From the NCBI RefSeq assembly GCF_002252755.1, contig NZ_NHOY01000028.1, forward strand, positions 1-47,629: a DNA stretch of 47,629 nt. Direction: 5' to 3'. This stretch comes from Halorubrum sp. Hd13 (GTDB taxonomy: Archaea > Halobacteriota > Halobacteria > Halobacteriales > Haloferacaceae). The position numbers and the translations under genes are program-made. Shown here one piece after another: positions 15,108 through 24,351 of the stretch (the first letter of the stretch is position 1; every line of letters begins with the position of its first letter). The notes under the pieces are model-generated. The model was not told the origin of the DNA. It did no database searches and worked only from the letters and a program-made list of their open reading frames with translations.

Positions 15108-16717
15108 GGCGTGCAAAACGGCCCCGGCTCATCGCCTGGACCGAACTCCGACGCCGCTGGCGGAGGATGAGGAGGAACACGACGCAGCTGTTGGCGCTCG
15201 CGTTCGCGGGCGTCATGCTGCTTCCGTTCTCAATCGGCGGTGTGTTCGGGGCCTACCTCGCCGGGGGATTCGTCGCCGGAAGCGAGACCGAGCCGCTCCT
15301 CGAATGGGCGCGGATGGCGTTCGTCTACGGATGGATCTTCGTGGTCGGATTCGGTGGATATCGCGCGTACGCCGTCGCGCTTCGCCCAGACAACGTTGGC
15401 GGCTTGTTGACGACGGTCTCACACCGGGACGTGATCGGTGGCCTCGTCCTTGCCGAACTAACGCTCTGGTCAGCGTTCCTCCTCACAATCGGAAGCGCCG
15501 CCACAGTCGCGTTCGCCGTCGGTGCCGGCTCGCTGCTCACGATCCCCGCCCTGTTGCTCACATTGTGTCTCTTACTCGCGACCGGGATCCCGGCAGGCTT
15601 CATCATCGCACTGGGGGTGCGAAACGCCGGCGTTCGATCGCGGCTCCTCAGCCGCCTTCGAACGCTGTTCCTGCTTCTGTTCGGTATCGGGTACTTCGCG
15701 CTGATATTCACGAACGCGTTCGCGTCTGTCTTGGAACCGGTCTATCGAGCGCTCGCGCCGACGCCGATCGATTGGTTCGGCGACCTCGCGGCAGTGGGGC
15801 TCGGTATCGGGGCGTCACCGCTCAGGGCGGTCGGCGCGGTGGGGTTCACAGGAGCGTTCGTCGTCGTCGCGGCCGCGTCCCTATCCCGACTTGCAGAGTG
15901 GCTTTGGTACGCTGATGGCGTTCACATCACGCACGAGATCGAGCGGTCGGAGGGGGGATCTTCACGGCTCAACGGCCTCTCAAAAGTTCTCTCACGGCCG
16001 GTCTTCGGTGTCGTTGCAGTCGATTGGAAACGTGCACGCCGGTCGCCGATCTCGCTTTCGTTCGCGTTGTATCCCCTGATCGTCCTCGCTGGTCCGACTG
16101 TCACGGCCGTCCAAACAGGGGAGATCGGAACCGGGCTGCCGCTGTGGATCGTGCTCAGTGGAACGTGGGTTGCCGGGTCGTTGTTCGCGCTCAACGTGGT
16201 GGGTCAAGAGGGCGCAGCGCTCCCCGTCACACTGCTTTCGGAGACCCCCGAACGCTCACTGGTCATCGGACACGCCCTCTCCGGTGCCCTCCTGATAGCG
16301 CCGATAACCGTCGTGGCGACCGTTACCACGGGACTTCTGAGTCCGCATTCGGTACCGGTCGTTGCGAGCCTCGGCGTGTCAGCGCTCGTCTTGTCGGCCG
16401 TGTCGGGGACGATCGGGACCGGAATCGGTGTCGGTTTTCCGCGTTTTGAGGCCGTCAGCGTCTCTCGAAGTACCAAAGCGATCGTCCCCAGCGCCTTCGC
16501 GTTCGCACTCTACTCGGTCGCCGTACTTGTCGTCGCGCTCCCGACCCTTATCGCACACTCCGGTACTGTCGGCCGCGCGCTCGGCTCGGTCCTCGGGGTT
16601 AGTCAGTTCGTGATCGGTCTCAGTGGGACGCTCGTTTCGGCTGTCATCGCGTGTCTCGTCGGTCTCGTCTCGATGTACGTTGCGCGAGACCGCGTTAGCA
16701 ACTATCGGCTCGGCTGA
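15104..16717 (+). CDS. ABC transporter permease (large, multi-pass)
   Basis: A 537-aa integral membrane protein beginning MRRAKRPRLIAWTELRRRWR and overlapping the ATPase gene by four bases. About 12-14 hydrophobic segments occur in two groups, separated near residue 280-310 by a soluble loop (HITHEIERSEGGSSRLNGLS). This duplicated-permease layout occurs in ABC-2-like exporters encoded right after an ATPase. It is the membrane partner of the upstream ATPase; the GIDE-like protein may be a third component. The substrate is unknown. Confidence 0.88.
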   Translation: MRRAKRPRLIAWTELRRRWRRMRRNTTQLLALAFAGVMLLPFSIGGVFGAYLAGGFVAGSETEPLLEWARMAFVYGWIFVVGFGGYRAYAVALRPDNVGGLLTTVSHRDVIGGLVLAELTLWSAFLLTIGSAATVAFAVGAGSLLTIPALLLTLCLLLATGIPAGFIIALGVRNAGVRSRLLSRLRTLFLLLFGIGYFALIFTNAFASVLEPVYRALAPTPIDWFGDLAAVGLGIGASPLRAVGAVGFTGAFVVVAAASLSRLAEWLWYADGVHITHEIERSEGGSSRLNGLSKVLSRPVFGVVAVDWKRARRSPISLSFALYPLIVLAGPTVTAVQTGEIGTGLPLWIVLSGTWVAGSLFALNVVGQEGAALPVTLLSETPERSLVIGHALSGALLIAPITVVATVTTGLLSPHSVPVVASLGVSALVLSAVSGTIGTGIGVGFPRFEAVSVSRSTKAIVPSAFAFALYSVAVLVVALPTLIAHSGTVGRALGSVLGVSQFVIGLSGTLVSAVIACLVGLVSMYVARDRVSNYRLG

Positions 16718-17255
16718 GGGTCCTGTCGCTGGTGTTGATGTCTACGGGGACGATTGGTGGTCCGCCCCGACCACACGTGAGAAGAGGCGACCTTCCCGAG
16801 GCGAGAGGCGGGCATTACGGCCGAAACGAAGACCCTGACCGGTAACGCTCTCGTACGGTCGGCTCCGTCGGAAGCCGATCGCTTCGACACTTTCCGCTGA
16901 AACGGGCGTCAGTTCGAACTGAGTATGGCCTGCCGTCGCCGTCACTCGTCTGTCCGCTCCACGCCGTCGATGTCGAGTGCGGTGGAGGCGGACGCCCGTT
17001 TACTTTGGATCGAGGCGGCCACAGGTGCGTAGCTAAATTGAATATTTGTCGCTATTCTACGTGAATATTTTTCAGCGAAGTCACTCAGCTACTTCGTGCT
17101 CGTTGGTGGTGCTATCGCAGTAATGTGGTTCCCGAAATTCATCTCCGAAGGCTACAAAAGTATAGTACGGGGGGTTGATAGACGGAAATTGTCGTGTTTC
17201 AAATCGGATTTTAGTCTTCCGTATCTTGATGTCGGTAGCACTTCGATGAGGTGAC
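16718..17255. other. Intergenic region marking GC-rich to lower-GC transition
   Basis: 538 bases. The first half is still GC-rich; short minus-strand frames (for example 16945-16742) are open but show no convincing homology. From about 17030 the sequence becomes AT-rich (GAATATTTGTCGCTATTCTA), and composition stays lower to the window end. GGATTTTAGTC near 17210 could belong to the promoter of the lipoprotein gene at 17256. No RNA gene is seen. Confidence 0.35.
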
Positions 17256-17768
17256 ATGGCCCTCCAATGGACGGTCCGTCAGTATTTAGACAGCGCTTCC
17301 CGACGACGGTTCCTCGCCTGCAGTGGTGGAGTGCTCATCGCAGGAACAGCCGGCTGTACAGGGATCGTCAACAGTCTTGCCGACCTCGCGTTGGGCGATG
17401 TCAACCTTTTCAACGAAACTGACGATACCCTTACTGGCACTGTGACGATTACCGATTCGGCGGATGAGACTGTTCTCTCGGACGCATTTGAATTGCCGCC
17501 GGCATCGGGCGATGAAGACGCCGACGAAAAAGACGATGAAGACGGCATGACTGCGTATGAGGACGTATGGACTGATTCTAGAGCCTATGACGCGAGGGTC
17601 GAACTGGATGATGATCCAGCCATCCAAGTCGAATCCGCTACCTCGTCGTCAATAACTATTGATAACCCGAGCGAGGAGATGCTTGCGATAGTGTTCGGTG
17701 GCGAAGAGTTCGACGACACAATCGGTTTTACCGTCGGTGAGTCGTTGAGTGATCTCGCACAGGCGTGA
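17256..17768 (+). CDS. Tat-exported lipoprotein, acidic beta-rich domain
   Basis: A 170-aa protein. After an N-terminal stretch of 15 residues it has a Tat motif SRRRFL, a hydrophobic segment with GGVLIAGTAGC and a lipobox AGC, so the mature protein probably starts at the Cys and is anchored to the outer face of the membrane by a lipid. The mature part has VNLFNETDDTLTGTVTITDS, typical of haloarchaeal Ig-like/DUF7490-like surface modules, and a strongly acidic DEDADEKDDEDG spacer. Function unknown. It is followed by the hairpin-rich element at 17784. Confidence 0.78.
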   Translation: MALQWTVRQYLDSASRRRFLACSGGVLIAGTAGCTGIVNSLADLALGDVNLFNETDDTLTGTVTITDSADETVLSDAFELPPASGDEDADEKDDEDGMTAYEDVWTDSRAYDARVELDDDPAIQVESATSSSITIDNPSEEMLAIVFGGEEFDDTIGFTVGESLSDLAQA

Positions 17769-17783
17769 GAGTCTTGTTGAGCG

Positions 17784-18310
17784 ATTGACATTCTCTTCCG
17801 CGTAAACGCGGAGGAATCCCGAGCGGTGGGAGTTTCAGGTTCGCAGTCTAATTACCGGACTCCCAGTCCTTTCGGGCACGGGTAGTCCCACAGTGTCGGA
17901 CTGGTGGACTGCTGGCCATGCCAACTGGCCGTTACCCCTATCCTCGGCCGTGTACGGCGTCCCAGTGTTGTTTTTGCCACGGGGACGCTGGCAGGCATCA
18001 CCGGAGTTGGGGATATCGTCTGACTCGCTTCGAGCAGTCAACACAGACACACCCTTCGAGGATGTAGCGTTCACCGACTGCCCTTTCAGATACTGCCTCG
18101 TTACGCGGGCGGACAGGCCGCCTCTGAAGGACGGTTCGGAATCCGCTCCGTTCCGACCGATTCCTAACTACGTATAGAGCGGCCTGTCAGTTAAACCTCG
18201 GTATATGAAACTCGGTACAGACGTTCGGCCAGTGGATTGCTTCCCACCATGTCGGCTTCATCACCCGCCTAAAGGCGGGTGTATTCGCCTTCCAGTCTGT
18301 ATAACCTCGA
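17784..18310 (-). repeat. Hairpin-rich IS200/IS605-derived element, copy A
   Basis: A noncoding relic of about 0.5 kb. The left end has TTGACATTCTCTTCC, a hairpin CCGCG-TAAA-CGCGG, then GAATCCCGAGCGGTGGGAGT (17814-17833) and TTCAGGTTCGCA, nearly identical to copy B at 20490. Inside are stems GGCCA/TGGCC (around 17920), GGCGG/CCGCC (around 18113) and TTCGGAA/CCGTTCCGA (around 18140). The right end has TGTCGG and a long stem CACCCGCC-TAAA-GGCGGGTG (18262-18281). Read on the minus strand, the left end encodes a PPLGIPP-like ending seen in haloarchaeal IS1341-type TnpB tails, so this is probably the 3'/RNA-specifying end of such an element. Confidence 0.55.
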
Positions 18311-18410
18311 GGGGGTTTCGAAATCGAATGCGCACAGTGCTGTCTCGGTAAAAAAGTGATCTTAGCGGTCAAATCGGTTAAATATCGTTTTGATACCACG
18401 TCTGAGCTAA

Positions 18411-18533
18411 TACGCGCCACTCCAACGGTACGACGGCCCGCGAACCGTCATCATCCTCAACGAGGTCGATCAACGCAAGGACCCGAGCCTCATCTACGAT
18501 CCCCACAGTATGGAGCAGGTCGCGCTGATCCGT
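18411..18533 (+). pseudogene. Orc1/Cdc6 fragment (Walker B region)
   Basis: A frame of about 41 codons reads YAPLQRYDGPRTVIILNEVD followed by QRKDPSLIYDPHSMEQVALI. This matches the Walker B segment of haloarchaeal Orc1/Cdc6 replication initiators (VVVLNEVDQ, D-x-SLLYDL, LTMVLI). It is cut upstream by a stop at 18408 and downstream by an IS-like end (CTCTGTTGAAATCC from 18534). The rest of the gene is absent. It suggests that a plasmid or integrated replicon once provided this DNA. The assignment rests on one motif block. Confidence 0.5.
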
Positions 18534-18645
18534 CTCTGTTGAAATCCTCAGCGCCTGAGACAAACAGTCCTCTGAATAGAAGGCGCGAACATGGTACGAA
18601 CCGAGGCTAATCTGCGGGATAGAGTGATCGGTCAGTACAGGTGAG
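18534..18645. repeat. Solo end of the GGCTCTGTTGAAATCC element family
   Basis: CTCTGTTGAAATCCTCAGC begins at 18534 and the block closes with CGGTCAGTACAG near 18638, the same inner boundary sequence seen beside the other ends of this family. No partner end is found nearby. The exported pilin gene lies directly beyond, with its 3' end facing this block. Confidence 0.45.
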
Positions 18646-18728
18646 CGTGGGGCGTGTGTTACCGAAGCGGGTGGCTCTCGGCACCGTTGGAGGTGACCTC
18701 AGACGAGCCATCCACTACCCGGCTGGGG

Positions 18729-19298
18729 TTACGCGACCATCGTTTTGCGGATCACAACTGTCTGTGATGGCCGGTGGATCACTTGGACAGACACGTCGCT
18801 GCCGGTGGCCAGCGCACACTTACTCTCCGGGATCCGGAACATAATTGTGTCTCCCACAGCGTACCGGCCACCCTGAAGCAGCGCTCCACCGTCACCCACG
18901 TCTGCAACAGCGTTGTCCACTGCCTTTAGCGAGCGTTCATCGAAGAGATTCGCGCCCGCAATCTGGCCGTCGGATTCACGGATTGCATTCCCTGCCCCGG
19001 CTGGTAGATGCACAATGCGGCCGCTTCGGACGCCTTTGTCACAATCGGCACGCACGGCAATCTCTGTGTCAGACACCGCGACAGGATCGCCTGCGATGTG
19101 CGTGAGCGTAACGATACCCCCGCTCGTCCCGTCCTGCGGGGCGAAATCGCCGCTCGACTGGGCCACTCGTGGCGCCGGCTCCCGGAGTGCCGTGGTGACG
19201 TCTAAAGCCGCAATTGCAATAGCTCCGCTGAGTACAACGACGATGGCGACTAACAAAATAACCGAGATTACCGACGACACGCCTCGGTCTGTGCTCAC
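18729..19298 (-). CDS. Archaeal type IV pilin-like protein
   Basis: A 189-aa protein beginning MSTDRGVSSVISVILLVAIV. The short charged leader ending in RG, followed by VSSVISVILLVAIVVVLSGA, is the signature of haloarchaeal pilins, cleaved by the prepilin peptidase PibD before the hydrophobic segment, which then packs into the filament core. The remainder is a beta-rich globular domain with two cysteines (RADCDKGVRSG and PESKCALATG) that could form a disulfide. It stands alone, without pilus-assembly ATPase genes. It would be membrane-bound until assembly. Surface adhesion or secretion-associated roles are possible. Confidence 0.82.
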   Translation of the reverse strand: MSTDRGVSSVISVILLVAIVVVLSGAIAIAALDVTTALREPAPRVAQSSGDFAPQDGTSGGIVTLTHIAGDPVAVSDTEIAVRADCDKGVRSGRIVHLPAGAGNAIRESDGQIAGANLFDERSLKAVDNAVADVGDGGALLQGGRYAVGDTIMFRIPESKCALATGSDVSVQVIHRPSQTVVIRKTMVA

Positions 19299-19558
19299 AT
19301 GTTCTCATACCGGAGTTGGGGATATGAGTGTTCGGCCTCCGGTCACTCCACTGCGGATCCGCTCTCAGCTGTGACTGAGGGTGAGCGACGAGTCGTTGAG
19401 ATTGCGTATCTTTGTGACCAGGGCGATGGAATCGCAAAAATCGATCGTGGCTACGTCGTGATCGTCTCGGAGACAACCGTTGGTGAGCAGTATCAGTTGA
19501 GATGGAGACGGCGCCGAGGAACGTGGCGTTTGCCGCTGTTGTTGACCATACCCCGTAG
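19299..19558 (+). pseudogene. Frameshifted TRAM-domain protein
   Basis: One frame gives EGERRVVEIAYLCDQGDGIA, KIDRGYVVIVSETTVGEQYQ. A one-base shift near 19497-19503 then gives EMETAPRNVAFAAVVDHTP and TAG at 19558. Together these reproduce a complete TRAM domain (EIEDLGxQGDGIAxVDRGYVIIV, VGE, RxNVAFAxVV), an RNA-binding beta-barrel that in haloarchaea occurs as small stand-alone proteins. The frameshift and the lack of the usual N-terminal part indicate a dead gene. GTG at about 19370 or ATG 19299 could be the old start. The coordinates bracket the visible remnant. Confidence 0.62.
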
Positions 19559-19763
19559 CCCAGCTATCTCCGGCTGCAGGCGGGTCTCTGGCTGCTGACC
19601 GCCTCCACCTGTGAGTTAGGCGCCACCGCTAGCGGGCAGGGAGCGTATGGACTCGCCTGCGGATCTCGATGTATCTCTTAGTTGAGCGGGTGGGACGGAC
19701 CGGTGCTGTGTAGCTCCGAATGTGACAACGTCTTTGCGAGGAGGCCCCGATGCGCTGTCTCTC

Positions 19764-19880
19764 TTAGCTTACCGAACGCAGAAAATACGGAATGACAAGG
19801 CCACAGAGAAGCGCGCCAACGACAGCAAGCACTGCTACTTGTGGCGTACTCGCAACTGCACTGTCCATTACCGCGCTCAT
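19764..19880 (-). CDS. Small single-span membrane protein (38 aa)
   Basis: ATG at 19880 to TAA at 19764 encodes MSAVMDSAVASTPQVAVLAV then VGALLCGLVIPYFLRSVS. There is one hydrophobic helix (about residues 15-33) with a short polar N-terminus outside and positive residues at the C-terminus. On the minus strand a TATA-like TTTTAAATATAC (19899-19910) sits 19-30 bases upstream, which supports expression. No homologue is recognised. Confidence 0.45.
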   Translation of the reverse strand: MSAVMDSAVASTPQVAVLAVVGALLCGLVIPYFLRSVS

Positions 19881-19984
19881 AGAGGGAGGTCGCTTACAGT
19901 ATATTTAAAAGAAACTATGTGACACGTCAGCCACCGCGTTATAACACTGTGGTTGCTGATGAGCGCCGCATTCCGAGGGTTCGA

Positions 19985-20410
19985 TCAGGCTTGCTGGTTC
20001 GGGAAAACCATCACCGGAACGTCTGCTTCTCGGATGAGTTTACCTCCCGGGTCGCCGGCAATTGTCCGCTCCCACGTATCCATATCTCGAGGTGTGAAGG
20101 CGACGAGTGTCGCCTCCATCATATCGATCGCATCAGTGAGTGCCTCCGCGACCTCGCGCCCTTCAAGCGTCGCCCACTCAAACTGGAGATCATCACGGTA
20201 TAGGATGTCTACGAACTTCTCGTAAGTCGCTCCTGTGAACTGATCTCTGCCGGTTTTTATTGTCGTCTCCGCGGCCGTTCCCGGGGTTACGTGTGTTACG
20301 ATAAGAGTCGTATCCGAGTCTAAGTGCGGCCGAACCGCACGTGCCGTCGCTTCAGCGTCGTCGGGACTCGCGATCGGAATTAAAATACGTTCGAATAAGT
20401 CCTCGTTCAT
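19985..20410 (-). CDS. Universal stress protein (UspA family)
   Basis: A 141-aa Usp domain. The ATG at 20410 (MNEDLFERILIPIASPDDAE) is used because the 29-residue upstream extension is cysteine-rich and unlike the family. Strand 1 RILIPIAS, LIVTHVTPGT, MEATLVAFTPRDMDTWERTI and closing strand VPVMVFP follow the Usp order. The nucleotide-binding G-x2-G-x9-G-S/T motif is not conserved (TPRDMDTWERTIAGDPGG), so this is a non-canonical member. It is flanked by the 38-aa membrane protein gene and by hairpin-rich copy B. Confidence 0.8.
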   Translation of the reverse strand: MNEDLFERILIPIASPDDAEATARAVRPHLDSDTTLIVTHVTPGTAAETTIKTGRDQFTGATYEKFVDILYRDDLQFEWATLEGREVAEALTDAIDMMEATLVAFTPRDMDTWERTIAGDPGGKLIREADVPVMVFPNQQA

Positions 20411-20489
20411 GTATATACCGTGTCTGACGATACAAAAAAGCGTCCGGGTTACTGACTCGCAGGACCGATCCACATGGCACTTCCCAACT

Positions 20490-20990
20490 ATTGACATCCT
20501 CCTCCGCGTTCACGCGGAGGAATCCCGAGCGGTGGGAGTTTCAGGTTCGCAATCGTGAATCCGATTTTTTCTTCGAGAAATCGTTTAACCCATCGCAAAA
20601 CGGTGGGTGACTGGCGGTGCCAAGCCGCCGTTACTTCTATCCTCAATGCCGTTGACTCATCTGTTGTTTTTCCCAGGAGGGAGTCGCTAACACGTCGACA
20701 GACTTGGTACACTTGGACTTGCTCAACCGACAGGCACAGACGAACGTTTCTGGCATTCGCGTTCACCGTGTTGGTATTTCGAGTATTGTCTCGTTAGCGG
20801 CGGCGAGGCCGCCTCCCAAGGCCGTTCGGAATCGCTCCGTTCCGACCTGATCTTACTCTTTAGTACGAATTGACACCATTTGAAACTGCGGGCTTTGGAA
20901 ACTCGGGAATGCCACCGAACAGTGGTTCGTGTAGGGTTCTGTCGGATTCGTCCTGCAGCTCAAGCCGTAGGTATTCTCCTCGAATCTCTA
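20490..20990 (-). repeat. Hairpin-rich IS200/IS605-derived element, copy B
   Basis: Starts with TTGACATCCTCCTCCGCG and a perfect stem CCTCCGCG/CGCGGAGG, then GAATCCCGAGCGGTGGGAGT (20520-20539), identical to copy A. Internal stems are CGATTT...AAATCG near 20570, GGCGG/CCGCC (about 20612-20628), GGCGG/CCGCC (about 20800-20815) and TTCGGAA...TTCCGA (about 20826-20845). The right end has TGTCGGATTCGTCC and ATTCTCCTCGAA. On the minus strand a frame of 92 codons ends NLKLPPLGIPPRERGGGCQ, the usual tail of haloarchaeal IS1341-type TnpB. The nuclease body is gone. Copies A and D share the same stem order. Confidence 0.55.
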
Positions 20991-21308
20991 TAAAACCTCA
21001 AACCACGAGATAACTAACTGATTGCCTTCAGCTTCTCCGCCCGTCGCCTCAGTGTTGTAACGCTTGGATTTCGACTCGTCCATGCCTCCGCGATAAATCC
21101 AAATATTGACTGTATAATTCCTGTAGCGGTACTTCACAGGCAGAAATGCGTAAACCGGATTTAATTGCGGCGTCATCATGAGCTCAGCCATGCCGGGTCC
21201 AGATCAGGCATTAACGCAGCGCCATCGGTTCATCACCCAACTCGGGTCGTGTCGTCAATCCAATTGTGTCTGTGCGCACCTCGCGTCATGGTCCTGTGGG
21301 GAAGATCG

Positions 21309-22166
21309 ATGAGCCGGCTCACCGCACTCACAAAGCGAGCAGCTGCGAGCCCCGTTAGAACGTTCATGTTCGTACTGATTGCGGTATCCGCTGCCGTCGC
21401 AGCGATGCTGTATGCGGTCTTCGGATCTGAGCTGCCCGGCACTGCGGCGATCGTCTACGCGTGGACGCCGATGATGAGCGCGGGTCTCACTGTTTGGATC
21501 GTCGACGAGAGCATTCGCGATTGGCTTGGACAACTCCGCAACCTACGGGTCGGCATCCACTGGTATCTTGCCGGGATTGGGATCATGCTGCTCGGCACGG
21601 AGTTCGAAACCATCGTTACGCTCGTCAGTGGCGGAGACGTGAGCGTTCCAGCAGCGCCGCCTCTCGCGTATCTCATCACATTCGGGGTTACACTTCTTCT
21701 CGCTGGCGCGATCGAGGAACTCGCATGGCGTGGATTTCTTCAACCTCGTCTCCAGCGCCGTTTTTCGGCGATATCGGCAAGCGTGTTCATCGGCATTATC
21801 TGGGGGCTCTGGCATGTTCCGATGATACTCGGCGGGGCGGGCAACTTCACCGTCTTTTGGGAGTACATGCTGAATATCACGATGATGTCCGTCATTCTCG
21901 GATGGCTGTACAACAGCACAAACGGCGCGCTTCCGGCCGTAATGATCGCGCACGCGTCGCATAATATGCCTCCTGTCGGCGATCCGACCGGGGGTGCGCC
22001 TGGGGTCTTTGAGACCCTTTCTGGTGACGCTATCTTCTATCTTTGTTGTGCGGTCGCAATCACGCTATACGCTGGGTCTCAAACGCTAACTCGTGACCGT
22101 AGTCTCCCTGATATCCCAGGGCAGCTCACGGGTCAACCCGGTCAGGAAAGTCACTCAGCCGATTGA
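21309..22166 (+). CDS. CPBP family intramembrane protease
   Basis: A 285-aa protein with about eight membrane segments, starting MSRLTALTKRAAASPVRTFM at 21309. The CPBP (Rce1-like, ABI) motifs are complete: IEELAWRG with Glu136, Glu137 and Arg141; IWGLWHVPMI with His169; and MIAHASHN with His215 and Asn219. These residues form the glutamate-dependent active site of Rce1-type peptidases in the membrane. In prokaryotes such proteins are linked to bacteriocin self-protection or protein maturation. No peptide or bacteriocin gene is next to it. Two more CPBP genes, one broken, lie within 10 kb. Confidence 0.88.
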   Translation: MSRLTALTKRAAASPVRTFMFVLIAVSAAVAAMLYAVFGSELPGTAAIVYAWTPMMSAGLTVWIVDESIRDWLGQLRNLRVGIHWYLAGIGIMLLGTEFETIVTLVSGGDVSVPAAPPLAYLITFGVTLLLAGAIEELAWRGFLQPRLQRRFSAISASVFIGIIWGLWHVPMILGGAGNFTVFWEYMLNITMMSVILGWLYNSTNGALPAVMIAHASHNMPPVGDPTGGAPGVFETLSGDAIFYLCCAVAITLYAGSQTLTRDRSLPDIPGQLTGQPGQESHSAD

Positions 22167-22450
22167 CGTCGCGTCGGGATTGGTACTCCAAATTGCTACT
22201 TAACGATCACTCCGATTTTCGGTCGTCGAGAATCGATTGGAGATCACAATCCTCGTCTGAGCGGCTTGACGGACGACAATTCAAATGTGCCTCGCTTCTG
22301 CCACGCTGTGCGGTCGGTGACACGCACCGAGTGGCGGCTCACCCGCTGGGGCGAGCACAGATCCCGTAGACCGCTGTTACGCCTGTATCCCCGGGAGAGA
22401 CCTTCTCGGAAGCCACAGCTATTAAACGCTGTAGTAAGTATCGACACCAC

Positions 22451-23035
22451 GTGACGGCCGACATGTACGTTGACAGGCCGCGGGTGCTGCTCGTTGACGA
22501 TGAGAAAGAGGTCGCCGACGCGTACGCCCTCCGGCTGGACGCAGTGGCTGACGTCACGGTTACTTACAGCGGTCCTGAGGCATTGTCTGCGGTCGACGAG
22601 TCTGACCCGCCGGACGTAATTCTCCTCGATCGGCACATGCCGGAACGGTCTGGTGACGATATTCTCCGTGAGTTACGAGAGTATGATATTCACACCAGAG
22701 TTATCATGGTGACCGCAATCGACCCGGGGTTGGAACTCCTCGAACTCCCGTTCGACGACTACCTCTGTAAACCGGTTGACCGCGCGGATATCAGGACCGC
22801 TGTCGACCAGCAATGTCAGGTTCTCGCATACGAACTCCTCGGCCAATACTTCGGAGTCGAATCGAAGCGAGCGGTTATCGCCGCTGAATTGCCACAGGAC
22901 CGTCTCGAGGACCACGACCAGTTCTCGTCGCTCAACGAGCACGCCAACCGTTTGCGGGACCGCATCTGTCGACTTCTACCCGACGCAGACGAGTTGTTAG
23001 ACCGGTTCACCGGTATCGAGCGCGAGGGGTACTGA
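22451..23035 (+). CDS. Response regulator with HalX-like C-terminal domain
   Basis: A 194-aa protein starting at GTG 22451 (an ATG at 22463 is an alternative). The receiver domain spans about residues 10-120: acidic pair Asp16/Asp17 (LLVDDEKE), phospho-acceptor Asp60 in ILLDRHMP, Thr88 region VTAID and Lys107 in YLCKPVD. The C-terminal helical part (ELPQDRLEDHDQFSSLNEHA) resembles HalX, a haloarchaeal helical module found after receivers; no classical DNA-binding domain is present. The convergent histidine kinase ending at 23105 may be its partner, though hundreds of orphan pairs exist in haloarchaea. Confidence 0.85.
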   Translation: MTADMYVDRPRVLLVDDEKEVADAYALRLDAVADVTVTYSGPEALSAVDESDPPDVILLDRHMPERSGDDILRELREYDIHTRVIMVTAIDPGLELLELPFDDYLCKPVDRADIRTAVDQQCQVLAYELLGQYFGVESKRAVIAAELPQDRLEDHDQFSSLNEHANRLRDRICRLLPDADELLDRFTGIEREGY

Positions 23036-23104
23036 TCCCCGGCGAGAGGCGCGACCGGGGCTGATTGATCAAGGAGGTCTCTGTCGCCTCCCCCGACACC
23101 CTGA

Positions 23105-24142
23105 CTAATGGCTGATTTCAAACCGCGCACCGCCGTCATCCGCTGCTGTGAGCGTCAGATCCCAGCCGTGTGCTTCGACGATTCGGTCGACGATCGCTAG
23201 GCCAAGACCGGTCCCACCACTCCGTGTGGAATATCCGGGGGTGAAGACGATTTCACGCTCCGTCGACGGGATACCGGGCCCATCGTCCGCGATATAAAAT
23301 CCACCCTCGAATGGGTGAACGGCCACGGTCGTGCTCTCGCTCGTCTGCCCGTCTCGGCCGTTTGAACGACCTTTTGTTGGTGCCTTTGTCGGCTGATCGT
23401 TCCCCGTTTCGTCGGTCGCGACACCGTGTTCAACGCTATTCCGAAACAGGTTTTCAAATAACCGCTGGAGGCGATCGGGATCCGCGGTGACCGTCGGTAG
23501 CGACTCCGAAACCGTCAGTTCGACCTGTTCGGTATCGATCGACTCCCACGCGTCTCTCGCAGCGGTCTCGATTGCGACCTCCTCTGTGGGCTGAACAACA
23601 GCATCGTCGCGCGTCAGCGTCAGGACATCACGGATGATCCGTTCCATCCGATCGTGTGCGTCAGCGACCGACTCGAAGTGCTCGGGGTCACCGGTCTCCT
23701 GTGCTGCACGGAGATGGGCCTTCGCGACATCGAGCGGGTTCCGGAGGTCATGGCTGATGACGCTGCTCACTTGGTCAACGCCCGGTGAGTAACCTTCGTC
23801 GGGACACTCACGAAGGTCGGTAAACACGAGATACCCGGTGTCGTCGTCCGACGGGATTACGCGAGCGAAGAACGGGCCTCGGTTGCCGTATCCGTCCAGA
23901 CGGATGCCGATCCGATCGCCGCGGACGAGATGTGAGACTGGCTCCTGGTCACCGGTCGTATTGTAGCTGTTGAACCGGTCGAATATCGTCGACACGCGTC
24001 CGCCCGCCAGCTCCTGTTCGAACTGCTGCTCGAAGGCGTCGTTCGTGGCGGTCACGCGAGCATCGTCACCGTCGACGGTGTATGCGAGCGCGGGGTCCGG
24101 AAACTCACGCAACGGAATCGCCGTGTGACGATCATCACTCAT
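23105..24142 (-). CDS. PAS-type sensor histidine kinase, soluble
   Basis: A 345-aa protein without membrane segments. The N-terminal about 110 residues form a PAS-like domain (ALAYTVDGDDARVTATNDAF). The HisKA helix has SSVISHDLRNPLDVAKAHL with phospho-acceptor His131. The HATPase domain has the N-box Asn235 (LFENLFRNSVEHG), G1 DDGPGIP, F-box FTPGYST and G2 GGTGLGLAI. An unusual linker of about 25 residues rich in Gly, Thr and Lys (about 242-268) separates N-box and G1. It senses an intracellular signal. It is convergent with the receiver gene at 22451, 69 bases away. Confidence 0.9.
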   Translation of the reverse strand: MSDDRHTAIPLREFPDPALAYTVDGDDARVTATNDAFEQQFEQELAGGRVSTIFDRFNSYNTTGDQEPVSHLVRGDRIGIRLDGYGNRGPFFARVIPSDDDTGYLVFTDLRECPDEGYSPGVDQVSSVISHDLRNPLDVAKAHLRAAQETGDPEHFESVADAHDRMERIIRDVLTLTRDDAVVQPTEEVAIETAARDAWESIDTEQVELTVSESLPTVTADPDRLQRLFENLFRNSVEHGVATDETGNDQPTKAPTKGRSNGRDGQTSESTTVAVHPFEGGFYIADDGPGIPSTEREIVFTPGYSTRSGGTGLGLAIVDRIVEAHGWDLTLTAADDGGARFEISH

Positions 24143-24351
24143 CGGTTGCTCACATCTCTATTTGGCATTGTTACCGCGCCCGTTTCTCCGTGCGAGTGCG
24201 CATGGTAACTGGTTGGACCACCACCCGATACAACACCTATCATCACTTTGGCCCGGCAACCTGTTTAATATTATTTCTTATTTCTGAGCCAGAAACACTC
24301 TTTTTATGTTAGCTCCTATAACCAGATAACTCTATCTCATTTGTGAACCGG

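Noticed and set aside
20988-21191. 67-aa minus-strand frame
   Set aside because: No hydrophobic or conserved pattern and it runs into hairpin element B; probably noncoding.
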